Shown one piece after another: positions 1 through 5,738 of a DNA stretch of 10,493 nt (the stretch's first letter is position 1; each line of letters opens with the position of its first letter). Location of the stretch: contig MHXL01000140.1 of assembly GCA_001824455.1 (NCBI GenBank), forward strand, positions 1 to 10,493, in the 5' to 3' direction. The translations under genes and the position numbers were made by a program. Source of the stretch: Desulfuromonadaceae bacterium GWB2_53_15. GTDB taxonomy: Bacteria; Desulfobacterota; Desulfuromonadia; Geobacterales; Pseudopelobacteraceae. The notes under the pieces are model-generated. The model made no database searches and was not told the DNA's origin. It worked only from the letters and a program-made list of their open reading frames with translations.

Positions 1-298
1 GCAATAAGTTTCAGCTGTTCCAGAGCACTTTCAAGGTCGGCAATGATGTCACGGGCGATTATAGCCGGTTCGGGGAGGTTGTCCGAGTTCTCCAGGGATT
101 CATCTCTGAGCCAAAAGCGTAGCCGGAAGGGACCATACTCTTCTGGTCAAAAGGCTTCTTGGTCCGCTCATCGGCCATCTTGAGGAAGAGGAGGAAGGTG
201 AGCTGTTCGACATAGTCCCCGTAGCTCATCCCATCATCGCGTAGGACGTTGCAGTAGTTCCAGAGTTTTTGTACGATTGCGGCTGTACAATTTAGATT
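1..298 (-). pseudogene. hsdM: Decayed type I restriction-modification methyltransferase (HsdM) remnant with internal deletion
   Basis: Read on the minus strand, 298 to about 120 encodes a clear HsdM N-terminal domain: the stretches IVQKLWNYCNVLRDDGMSYG and DYVEQLTFLLFLKMADERT are hallmark HsdM_N sequence, continuing to KSMVPSGY. From about 116 down to base 1, in a different frame, it encodes FWLRDESLENSDNLPEP and then ARDIIADLESALEQLKLI, which is the extreme C-terminus of the same family. The two ends meet near 110-130, so the central SAM-binding and NPPY catalytic core, roughly 400 residues in a usual protein of about 500, is missing. The N-terminal frame stops at 61-59. No ATG, GTG or TTG lies in frame between an upstream stop near 339 and the conserved start of the domain, so initiation also seems lost. 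An intact HsdM would methylate adenines together with HsdS; this copy cannot. The C-terminal frame is still open at base 1, so the gene's end, and any hsdS/hsdR, would lie to the left outside the window. Confidence 0.88.
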
Positions 299-310
299 GT
301 TATTTTTGTG

Positions 311-347
311 TTGATCTTTAGCACAATATACGTATCATTATCTGTGC
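311..347 (+). promoter_or_regulatory. Promoter and palindromic operator-like region of vapBC
   Basis: A sigma70-like promoter can be drawn with -35 TTGATC (311-316), a 16-base spacer and -10 TATCAT (333-338), placing the transcript start near 345, about 25 bases before the antitoxin ATG. The 8-bp palindrome ATACGTAT (328-335) overlaps the -10, and a wider inverted repeat GCACA (321-325) / TGTGC (343-347) encloses it. Toxin-antitoxin operons with ribbon-helix-helix antitoxins are normally repressed by the antitoxin or complex binding such palindromes over their own promoter, so this is the likely autoregulatory operator. The promoter and binding role are inferred; the repeats are seen directly. 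Confidence 0.55.
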
Positions 348-369
348 AACATACTCATGGAGGTTAGAT

Positions 370-579
370 ATGTCACGCGCAACAGTCACCCTTCCCCAGG
401 ACCTGCTGACAGAATTAGTGGCTCTGGTAGGGGCCAAAAGCAAGACCGAAGCGGTCATAACCGCAGTCAAAGACGAGATCCGCCTGCGCAAGCTGAGCCG
501 CATCAAGACCATGGCCGGAAAGATGGAGTTTACCGGCACTGCCGAGGAACTGCGCCATGGAGACAACCGCCTTGGCTAG
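370..579 (+). CDS. vapB: VapB-type antitoxin, ribbon-helix-helix
   Basis: This 69-residue protein is the likely antitoxin of a type II toxin-antitoxin pair. Residues 2-8 (SRATVTL) form the beta strand typical of ribbon-helix-helix DNA-binding proteins, followed by two predicted helices at about 9-20 and 24-39 (KTEAVITAVKDEI). The charged tail from about 46 to 69 would be the toxin-neutralising segment. The start ATG is preceded by a strong GGAGG (359-363) at good spacing. The 3' end overlaps the toxin gene by 23 bases, which suggests translational coupling and antitoxin-first synthesis. The protein should both inhibit the neighbouring PIN-domain RNase and repress the operon through the palindromes just upstream. 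The family is assigned from the fold pattern and the partner gene; subfamily naming within VapB is uncertain. Confidence 0.85.
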   Translation: MSRATVTLPQDLLTELVALVGAKSKTEAVITAVKDEIRLRKLSRIKTMAGKMEFTGTAEELRHGDNRLG

Positions 580-967
580 GGTGTTGATAGACACCTCTGT
601 CTGGATCGAGTTCTTTCGCCAGCGGGAACCGCATCACGGCATGGTTACGAAGCTTATCGACGACGATCAGGTCGTATGCTGCGGCATCATCCTTGCCGAA
701 CTGATGCAGGGTGCGAAGTCAGACAAGGAGCTTGCCATTCTCGATGACTTCTTGAAGGTTTTTACTTTCATTCCCGAAACTCCCGAATTATGGGCTGCTG
801 CCGGAAAATTGTCAGGCAAGCTGCGTCGCAAAGGTATCACCGTCGGCCTGTCCGACTGTTTCATTGCCACTGCCGCCGCTTCGGTCAAGGTTCAGGTTGC
901 CACCTTGGACAGCCACTTCGTGGTGCTCGGCAAGCCAGCCGGAATTACTCTCTATTCGATTGGTTGA
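557..967 (+). CDS. vapC: VapC-type PIN-domain ribonuclease toxin
   Basis: A 136-residue PIN-domain protein, expected to be a magnesium-dependent endoribonuclease that blocks translation by cutting RNA (in studied VapC toxins often tRNA or 23S rRNA). The acidic active site is complete: D12 in VLIDTSVWIEF, E48 in GIILAELMQG, D100 in GLSDCFIAT and D118 in TLDSHF. Length is normal for VapC, and nothing suggests truncation. ATG at 557 is chosen because GAGGAA (544-549) lies at proper spacing; an internal GTG at 581, just after the antitoxin stop, is a possible alternative and still keeps the first aspartate. It is the second gene of a two-gene operon with the antitoxin. The target RNA cannot be told from sequence. 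Because the catalytic residues are intact the toxin is probably active, so the antitoxin should be under selection. Confidence 0.92.
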   Translation: METTALARVLIDTSVWIEFFRQREPHHGMVTKLIDDDQVVCCGIILAELMQGAKSDKELAILDDFLKVFTFIPETPELWAAAGKLSGKLRRKGITVGLSDCFIATAAASVKVQVATLDSHFVVLGKPAGITLYSIG

Positions 968-982
968 AGTCAGTCTCCTGGA

Positions 983-1005
983 CCACTAGACTGGGGGTCT
1001 AGTGG
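983..1005 (+). terminator. Perfect 9-bp hairpin after vapC, possible terminator
   Basis: CCACTAGAC (983-991) and GTCTAGTGG (997-1005) form a perfect 9-bp stem with a 5-base loop TGGGG, beginning 16 bases after the toxin stop codon. Only a short TTTT (1011-1014) follows, 5 bases past the stem, so it is a weak rho-independent terminator at best. It could instead be an end of a lost mobile element; no transposase sequence is visible nearby. Confidence 0.5.
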
Positions 1006-1101
1006 ACACATTTTGCTCACGTTTCAGCTCGATTTAAGGTATTGCCGAACTATACACTCCCAAACCCCCATGCCAACAAAATCAACCCGCAATAATAAGT
1101 A

Positions 1102-1130
1102 AAAGGGCGAAGCTCGCGCCTCGCCCTTTA
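1102..1130 (-). terminator. Rho-independent terminator of the ispE-ychF operon
   Basis: An AAAGGGCGA / TCGCCCTTT stem (9 bp) with a 10-base GC-rich loop lies about 95 bases past the ychF stop. On the minus strand the stem is followed by a T-rich tail (TTTTACTTATTATT), the usual form of an intrinsic terminator. The other side is less T-rich (ACAATTCAATTT) but may still stop transcripts coming from vapBC, so it could work in both directions. Confidence 0.75.
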
Positions 1131-1224
1131 CAATTCAATTTCACACTACTCAGCTTATCAGACTCTTCTATTTAAAATAATCAAGACCTGTGCTGAAACG
1201 GGAATCGATTTCTGTGGAATCAGA

Positions 1225-2319
1225 TCAAACGTTAAATCTGAAGTGCATCACATCGCCATCCTTGACTACATACTCCTTGCCTTCCAGGCGCATCAGCCCT
1301 TTTTCCTTTGCCCCGGACTCGCCATTGCAGGCGATGTAGTCATCAAAGGCGATCACCTCTGCCCGGATGAAACCCTTTTCAAAGTCGGAATGGATCACCC
1401 CGGCTGCCTGAGGCGCCTTGGTGCCGTTGACGATGGTCCAGGCCCGCACTTCTTTCACGCCTGCGGTGAAGTAGGTAATCAGGCCAAGCAGTTCGTAGCC
1501 GCTGCGGATCAAACGATCAAGACCCGGCTCTTCCAAACCCATGTCTTGGAGAAAGGCCTGCTTCTCTTCGCCATCCAGCTCTGAAATCTCCGCCTCCAGC
1601 TTCCCGCAGATCACTACAACTCCGGCACCCTCGGCAGCAGCGATCTCACGCACCTGGGCAACAAAGGGATGTTCACCCAGAAGGTCGTCCTCAGCCACAT
1701 TCGCAGCATAAAGGACCGGTTTGTCGGTCAACAGGTGCAGATCGCGCATCCAGAGACGCTCATCTTCATTCTCGGCCGCACCGCGCACACTTTTACCTTG
1801 GTTGAGCAGATCCCTGACCCGCTGGTAAAAAGCGGCTTCATCCTTCAGCTTGCGATCACCACCCCGGCCAAGTTTATCGGCCCGCAGAAATTTCTTCTCG
1901 ACCGTATCCAGATCAGACAGAGCCAGCTCCGTACAGATGGTCTCAATATCCGCAACCGGTGAAACCTGGCCGTTGACATGCACCACATTGTCGTCATTAA
2001 AACAGCGCACAACATGCACAATGGCATCCACGCTACGGATGTGCCCCAGAAACTGGTTCCCAAGCCCCTCACCGGCACTGGCCCCCTTTACCAATCCGGC
2101 GATATCAACGAACTCGATCGTGGTAGGCTGGATTTTCTGGGGTCTGACAATGGCTGACAACTGATCCATACGAGGATCCGGCACCTGAACGATCCCCACA
2201 TTGGGATCTATCGTGCAAAAGGGATAATTGGCAGATTCAGCACCGGCCGAGGTCAGCGCATTAAAGATGGTGGATTTACCCACATTGGGGAGTCCGACGA
2301 TACCGCAGTTAAAACCCAT
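1225..2319 (-). CDS. ychF: Ribosome-binding ATPase YchF (OLA1 family)
   Basis: A 364-residue protein of normal length for the universally conserved Obg-like ATPase YchF. It carries the P-loop GLPNVGKS at 9-16, [12 protein letters not shown] at 31-42, the DIAG motif at 72-75, and NVAE at 207-210 in place of the NKxD guanine-specificity motif, the change that makes this family prefer ATP over GTP. A coiled-coil region lies in the middle (about 125-200) and a TGS domain forms the C-terminus (about 281-364, ending HFRFNV). In studied bacteria YchF binds ribosomes and affects stress responses and start-codon fidelity. The start is supported by GGAAGGA placed inside the end of pth; only 3 bases separate the two genes, so translation is probably coupled. 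It is the last gene of the operon, ahead of the terminator at 1102-1130. Confidence 0.98.
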   Translation of the reverse strand: MGFNCGIVGLPNVGKSTIFNALTSAGAESANYPFCTIDPNVGIVQVPDPRMDQLSAIVRPQKIQPTTIEFVDIAGLVKGASAGEGLGNQFLGHIRSVDAIVHVVRCFNDDNVVHVNGQVSPVADIETICTELALSDLDTVEKKFLRADKLGRGGDRKLKDEAAFYQRVRDLLNQGKSVRGAAENEDERLWMRDLHLLTDKPVLYAANVAEDDLLGEHPFVAQVREIAAAEGAGVVVICGKLEAEISELDGEEKQAFLQDMGLEEPGLDRLIRSGYELLGLITYFTAGVKEVRAWTIVNGTKAPQAAGVIHSDFEKGFIRAEVIAFDDYIACNGESGAKEKGLMRLEGKEYVVKDGDVMHFRFNV

Positions 2320-2322
2320 GAT

Positions 2323-2904
2323 CTATCCTTCCAGAAAATTCCGATTGTTATACAGGCTCATCGCCTTGGGGAGACCTTCATCCAGCAACATTTCCAGCAT
2401 CTCCAACCCACCGTCCAAAACGCGCGGAAGGACTTCCATATGATCAGGTGGAATGTTGCCCAGCACGTAGTTGACCGTGTCCCCATGAGGCGGACGGCCG
2501 ATGCCGACACGCAACCTGATAAAATCACCTTTACCGAGTTGCTCCATGATGGAGCGCAAACCGTTATGTCCACCGTGCCCGCCTCCCTGCTTGAGGCGAA
2601 CCGTGCCGAAAGGCAGATCAAGTTCGTCATGGGCAACGATCAGCTGAGACATAGGGAGCTTGTAGAATTGAAGGGCCTGCATGACAGCCTGGCCCGAAAG
2701 GTTCATGAAGGTCTGCGGCTTGAGGAGGATAGTACGGATGCCATTGTGATTCCATTCACCCGCCAGGCCTGAGAAGTTTTTACGGTTAATGGAGATATTT
2801 TCCAGATGGGCCAAGCGGTCCAAAAAAAGGAAACCCGCGTTGTGGCGGGTCCATTGATATTTGGGGCCGGGATTGCCCAGCCCCACTATGACAAAAGTGT
2901 TCAT
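2323..2904 (-). CDS. pth: Peptidyl-tRNA hydrolase
   Basis: A 193-residue bacterial Pth, which cleaves the ester bond of peptidyl-tRNAs that drop off stalled ribosomes and so recycles the tRNA. The active site is complete: N11 in GLGNPG, catalytic H21 in RHNAGF, N68 in FMNLSG, D93 in HDELDLP, and H113/N114 in GGHNGLRS. Length matches the family. It lies 22 bases after rplY and 3 bases before ychF, all in one operon; the pairing of L25, Pth and YchF is common in bacteria and fits shared expression with translation genes. The odd point is the start: the AT-rich leader before this ATG (2905-2926) has no recognisable Shine-Dalgarno sequence, and no other in-frame start would keep the conserved N-terminal strand. 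Its translation may depend on ribosomes leaving rplY. Confidence 0.98.
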   Translation of the reverse strand: MNTFVIVGLGNPGPKYQWTRHNAGFLFLDRLAHLENISINRKNFSGLAGEWNHNGIRTILLKPQTFMNLSGQAVMQALQFYKLPMSQLIVAHDELDLPFGTVRLKQGGGHGGHNGLRSIMEQLGKGDFIRLRVGIGRPPHGDTVNYVLGNIPPDHMEVLPRVLDGGLEMLEMLLDEGLPKAMSLYNNRNFLEG

Positions 2905-2926
2905 GAATAAAAAATATCAGCTAGGA

Positions 2927-3517
2927 CTAAGCCGCTGCTCCAGGAACCGGCTCTTCCTTGACCCTGCCGAGAATACTGACAACCGGTGTTTTGGGATTGT
3001 CAAGCAGCTTGACACCCTCTGGAAGGGGAATCTCGTTAACATGAATCGATTGGGCGATCTTGAGTTCGGTAATATTTATCTCAATATGGTCGGGAATATT
3101 GCCCGGCAGGCATTCTACGTGCAGTTCGTGGTGGGCGAAGTCCAACAGGCCGCCTTCCTTGACGCCAGCGGCGGTACCTTTCAGGACCACCGGCACGGTA
3201 ACACGCAGCTTTTCACTCATGTTGACCTGGTGAAGGTCAACGTGTTTGAAGGTTCCCTTGAGTACATCACGCTGCAGGTCGGCGATAATGGCCATGGACT
3301 GATCCAGGCTACCGCCACCCACCAGGGTAATCAGGTTATTCTGCCCACCTTCACCTGCCATGGCTGCCTGCAGGTCGCGGTGCTTGATACTGACCGAAAC
3401 GGGATCCATTCCCTTACCGTACACAACGCCCGGGACCATTTCCTTAATTCTCAACTGACGGCTGATACCCTTGCCGGCTTTCGATCTCAGTTCGACGTTC
3501 ATCTGTTTCTGTTGCAT
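2927..3517 (-). CDS. rplY: 50S ribosomal protein L25, long (Ctc/TL5) form
   Basis: A 196-residue long form of L25, the 5S rRNA-binding protein of the large subunit. Residues 1 to about 97 form the L25 domain ([16 protein letters not shown], then VPGVVYG, ending in [10 protein letters not shown]). Residues about 102-190 form the TL5/Ctc C-terminal beta domain ([20 protein letters not shown], then [16 protein letters not shown]). E. coli L25 has only the first domain, whereas this two-domain type is widespread in other bacteria, where Ctc is known as a general stress protein. The reading frame extends 15 codons further upstream to another ATG, but the start at 3517 is chosen because GGAGG sits 7 bases before it and the family alignment begins there. 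It follows prs and precedes pth. The leader holds hairpins that overlap the ribosome binding site. Confidence 0.96.
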   Translation of the reverse strand: MQQKQMNVELRSKAGKGISRQLRIKEMVPGVVYGKGMDPVSVSIKHRDLQAAMAGEGGQNNLITLVGGGSLDQSMAIIADLQRDVLKGTFKHVDLHQVNMSEKLRVTVPVVLKGTAAGVKEGGLLDFAHHELHVECLPGNIPDHIEINITELKIAQSIHVNEIPLPEGVKLLDNPKTPVVSILGRVKEEPVPGAAA

Positions 3518-3523
3518 ACTGTG

Positions 3524-3554
3524 CCTCCACTTGTAGTGGCGGGCTAGGCCCACC
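3524..3554 (-). promoter_or_regulatory. rplY leader hairpins covering the Shine-Dalgarno
   Basis: In the minus-strand RNA between prs and rplY, GGTGGGC / GCCCGCC (3554-3548 with 3544-3538) can form a 7-bp stem including one G-U pair, with loop CTA. Just downstream CCACT / AGTGG (3539-3535 with 3531-3527) can form a 5-bp hairpin whose 3' arm runs into the GGAGG ribosome binding site (3528-3524). The two stems share bases 3538-3539, so they compete. Neither is followed by a T-run, so this is not a terminator. It may tune rplY translation; that role is inferred only from the geometry. Confidence 0.4.
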
Positions 3555-3593
3555 CTGTACACTCCAATTTATGACAATTTCGTTTTTTCTTCT

Positions 3594-4538
3594 TTATACG
3601 AACAGTGAACTAACCGATTCGTCCTCATGAATACGCCGAATGGCCTCAGCCAGTAGCTCTGCAACCGATAGCACCCTGACCTTTGATGTATTTTGTCCCT
3701 TGTCTCCCAAGGGGACCGTATCAGTCAGGACTACCTCTTCGATATCTGAATTATTGATGCGATCTATAGCAGGCCCCGAGAGCACACCATGGGTGGCACA
3801 GGCATAGATCGCCCGTGCGCCGTTTTCCTTGAGCGCCTTGGCCGCCTGGGTCAACGTACCGGCAGTATCAATCATGTCATCCAGAATAATGGCCACTTTA
3901 TCGCGAACATCACCAATCAGATGCATGACCTCGGCCACGTTGGGACCGGTGCGCCGCTTATCGATGACCGCCAAAGTACATTCCAGTCGCTTGGCAAAGG
4001 CACGGGCGCGTTCGGTGCCGCCGGCATCCGGCGTAACCATGACAATCTGTTCTCCGGCAAAGCGCTTTTTCAGGTAGTCGAGAATTACCGGCACGGCATA
4101 CAGGTTATCCACCGGAATATTGAAAAAACCCTGGATCTGACCGGCATGCAGGTCCACCGTAACCACCCGGTCCACACCGGCTGTAGTGATCAGGTCAGCC
4201 ACCAGCTTGGCGGTGATGGGGGTACGCGGAGCGGCCTTGCGATCCTGACGTGCATATCCGTAGTAGGGTATTACCGCGGTAATGGTCGCTGCCGAGGCCC
4301 GCTTGAGGGCATCCGTCATTATCAGCAACTCCATCAGGTTGTTATTGGTCGGGGCACAGGTAGACTGAATTACGTAAACATCGCGACCACGGACATTTTC
4401 GCCGATCTCGATCAAGATTTCACCATCGGAAAAGGTTTTCACACGGGCAGTACCCATTGGAACACCGAGGCTGTCGCAGATTTTCTGGGCAAGCACGGGG
4501 TTGGAATTGCCGGAAAAAATCCTGATCTTATCGCGCAT
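3594..4538 (-). CDS. prs: Ribose-phosphate pyrophosphokinase (PRPP synthetase)
   Basis: A 314-residue class I PRPP synthetase of standard length, making 5-phosphoribosyl-1-pyrophosphate from ribose 5-phosphate and ATP for purine, pyrimidine, histidine, tryptophan and NAD synthesis. Visible motifs include [18 protein letters not shown] at 34-51, the catalytic flexible loop [20 protein letters not shown] at about 93-112, [12 protein letters not shown] at 128-139 with the metal-binding histidine at 131, and the PRPP-binding loop [14 protein letters not shown] at 216-229. AAGGTGA lies 9 bases before the ATG. The gene follows tRNA-Gln with a 34-base gap and is probably co-transcribed with ispE upstream and rplY downstream. 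Linkage of ispE, prs and rplY is widespread in bacteria. Confidence 0.99.
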   Translation of the reverse strand: MRDKIRIFSGNSNPVLAQKICDSLGVPMGTARVKTFSDGEILIEIGENVRGRDVYVIQSTCAPTNNNLMELLIMTDALKRASAATITAVIPYYGYARQDRKAAPRTPITAKLVADLITTAGVDRVVTVDLHAGQIQGFFNIPVDNLYAVPVILDYLKKRFAGEQIVMVTPDAGGTERARAFAKRLECTLAVIDKRRTGPNVAEVMHLIGDVRDKVAIILDDMIDTAGTLTQAAKALKENGARAIYACATHGVLSGPAIDRINNSDIEEVVLTDTVPLGDKGQNTSKVRVLSVAELLAEAIRRIHEDESVSSLFV

Positions 4539-4559
4539 AACGTTGAATCACCTTTCAGA

Positions 4560-4687
4560 GTAAAAAGAGGCTTGGCTGGGGCGCCAGGGATCGAACCTGG
4601 GAATGCCGGAATCAAAATCCGGTGCCTTACCGCTTGGCGACGCCCCAATGCTCACAACAAGCTTGCACTGCATGACGCCTCTTTTAC
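4560..4687 (-). repeat. Inverted repeat enclosing tRNA-Gln, possible precursor processing stem
   Basis: On the minus strand, GTAAAAGAGGC (4687-4677) lies upstream of the tRNA and GCCTCTTTTTAC (4571-4560) lies downstream. They pair over 11 bp with one bulged T. The downstream arm begins one base after the encoded CCA; the upstream arm ends 29 bases before the mature 5' end. Folding would place the whole tRNA on top of a closed stem, like the processing stalks around rRNAs, and the T-rich 3' arm could also act as a weak attenuator before prs. The pairing is seen; the function is inferred. Confidence 0.55.
4573..4647 (-). tRNA. tRNA-Gln (anticodon TTG)
   Basis: The 75-base minus-strand sequence folds into a complete cloverleaf. 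The acceptor stem is TGGGGCG / CGCCCCA with discriminator G and an encoded CCA (4575-4573). The anticodon stem is CCGGA / TCCGG around the loop TTTTGAT, giving anticodon TTG, which reads CAA. The T arm CCAGG-TTCGATC-CCTGG is normal. A U1-A72 first pair is typical of glutamine tRNA. It lies between ispE and prs in the same orientation with no convincing promoter of its own, so it is probably cut from the operon transcript. A tRNA-Gln in this position is a pattern I associate with Geobacter relatives. Confidence 0.97.
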
Positions 4688-4720
4688 ACCAGCGAAGAAC
4701 AAAATAAATAAATTTATCTA

Positions 4721-5563
4721 TTAAAGCGTCTGAACAGTTGCAGCAAACCAGCCCGTGCCATCCACCAGAGCTTCACGCGCTTTTTCGGCACTATACTTGT
4801 CCCGGAAAAGCCCAAACACTGTCGGCCCGCTACCGGACATCATGGCACCCGCCGCACCCAAGCGCAACATGGTGTTTTTTATATCGGCTATAACCGGAAA
4901 AGCCGGAATGGTTACCGACTCAAGGTCATTAGAAAGAATGGAACAGATACTTTCAATACTGCCGTAAAAATAGGGAAGTTTAGCTAGCTCACCCCTGTTT
5001 GTCAACTGCAAATTTTTATATACCCATGCGGTGGAGACATGCACGCCTGGATTCACCAGCAGAACCCAGACAGCAGGCATGTCCGGCATAGCCTTCAAAT
5101 GTTCGCCGATACCCTCCGCAAGAGCGGTTTTTTTAAATATAAAAAAAGGAACATCCGCTCCGAGTTTGACACCAATCTCCATCAGTCGCTGGTCTGAGAG
5201 TCCCAAACCCAGTAGCTCATTCATTCCCATCAACACAGTCGCAGCATCACTGCTTCCTCCACCCAGACCTGCTGCCACCGGGATGTTTTTGGTAATGTGG
5301 ATTATGGCCCCCAGCTTGGATTCGGCTAAAGCAAGCAGTTCGCGGGCCGCCTTCCAGGCGATGTTGCCAGGCCCGTCAGGCACGCCGTTCTTTCCACATG
5401 TTACCGTAATATCAGGCTCATCGGTCAGGGTGATCGAAATTTCGTCACACAGATTGACCCGCTGCATAACCATGCGCAGGTCGTGGTAACCGTCGGAACG
5501 CCGACCAATAACATCCAGTCGGTAGTTGATCTTGGCTGGGGCTTTGAGTGTCAGGCTCTTCAC
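4721..5563 (-). CDS. ispE: 4-diphosphocytidyl-2-C-methyl-D-erythritol kinase
   Basis: A 280-residue GHMP kinase that phosphorylates CDP-methylerythritol in the non-mevalonate (MEP) isoprenoid pathway. Motif 1 is [13 protein letters not shown] with K11, motif 2 is the ATP-binding [14 protein letters not shown] at 95-108, the catalytic aspartate is D137 in GADVPFF, and motif 3 is [17 protein letters not shown] at 235-251. The frame remains open to an ATG at 5683, but those 40 extra residues do not look like the family and would run through the region between the divergent genes. GTG at 5563 is chosen because GGAG sits 7 bases upstream and the IspE alignment starts there. This is the first gene of the minus-strand operon that leads into tRNA-Gln and prs, and it is divergent from aguA. 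Confidence 0.97.
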   Translation of the reverse strand: MKSLTLKAPAKINYRLDVIGRRSDGYHDLRMVMQRVNLCDEISITLTDEPDITVTCGKNGVPDGPGNIAWKAARELLALAESKLGAIIHITKNIPVAAGLGGGSSDAATVLMGMNELLGLGLSDQRLMEIGVKLGADVPFFIFKKTALAEGIGEHLKAMPDMPAVWVLLVNPGVHVSTAWVYKNLQLTNRGELAKLPYFYGSIESICSILSNDLESVTIPAFPVIADIKNTMLRLGAAGAMMSGSGPTVFGLFRDKYSAEKAREALVDGTGWFAATVQTL

Positions 5564-5604
5564 GAAAACTCCGTTGGATGTGAAATACGCATTGCGGGGA
5601 ACTG

Positions 5605-5633
5605 ATTTTCTAAAGCATGCCGATTTAGAAATC
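5605..5633. repeat. Inverted repeat between ispE and aguA, operator or leader hairpin
   Basis: TTTCTAAA (5607-5614) and TTTAGAAA (5624-5631) are perfect 8-bp inverted arms with a 9-base spacer that itself contains the palindrome GCATGC (5615-5620). With one bulged T the arms extend to GATTTTCTAAA / TTTAGAAATC. The repeat lies 38 bases upstream of the ispE -35-side sequence limit of the aguA promoter and 41 bases before the ispE start codon. It could be a regulator site serving one or both divergent genes, or a hairpin in the ispE leader RNA. No known regulator motif is recognised. Confidence 0.45.
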
Positions 5634-5670
5634 AAGACAAAACTGAATATAGCTATGTTCGATATTGCTC

Positions 5671-5699
5671 TTGCACGCCCCATCCAGTGGCTGTATAAT
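5671..5699 (+). promoter_or_regulatory. Sigma70-like promoter of the aguAB operon
   Basis: A perfect -10 TATAAT (5694-5699) is preceded, with a 17-base spacer, by a partial -35 TTGCAC (5671-5676). Transcription would begin near 5706, giving a leader of about 33 bases before the aguA ATG at 5739. The T-rich tract 5699-5718 follows the -10. The assignment rests on consensus match and position only. Confidence 0.6.
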
Positions 5700-5738
5700 T
5701 TTTCTTTTCAATTTTTAACAATAACTTTTGAGGTAAAC

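Noticed and set aside
1..298. The hsdM remnant as a short functional protein
   Set aside because: There is no in-frame start codon, the two conserved ends are in different frames, and the catalytic core is absent.
983..1130. Two nearby hairpins as a CRISPR or repeat array
   Set aside because: The two stems are unrelated in sequence and there are no regularly spaced direct repeats.
2861..3547. A 228-codon open frame on the plus strand opposite rplY
   Set aside because: It is fully antisense to the well-supported L25 gene, with low-complexity translation and no recognisable domain.
3518..3562. A 15-residue N-terminal extension of rplY
   Set aside because: It would place the GGAGG site inside the gene; the ATG at 3517 has ideal spacing from it and fits the family start.
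3789..4724. A 311-codon open frame on the plus strand opposite prs and across the tRNA gene
   Set aside because: It runs antisense to a clearly real prs and through tRNA-Gln, has no family resemblance and no ribosome binding site; it reflects codon bias on the opposite strand.
5564..5683. A 40-residue N-terminal extension of ispE
   Set aside because: The added residues do not resemble IspE and cover the intergenic inverted repeat; GTG at 5563 has a ribosome binding site and fits the family start.
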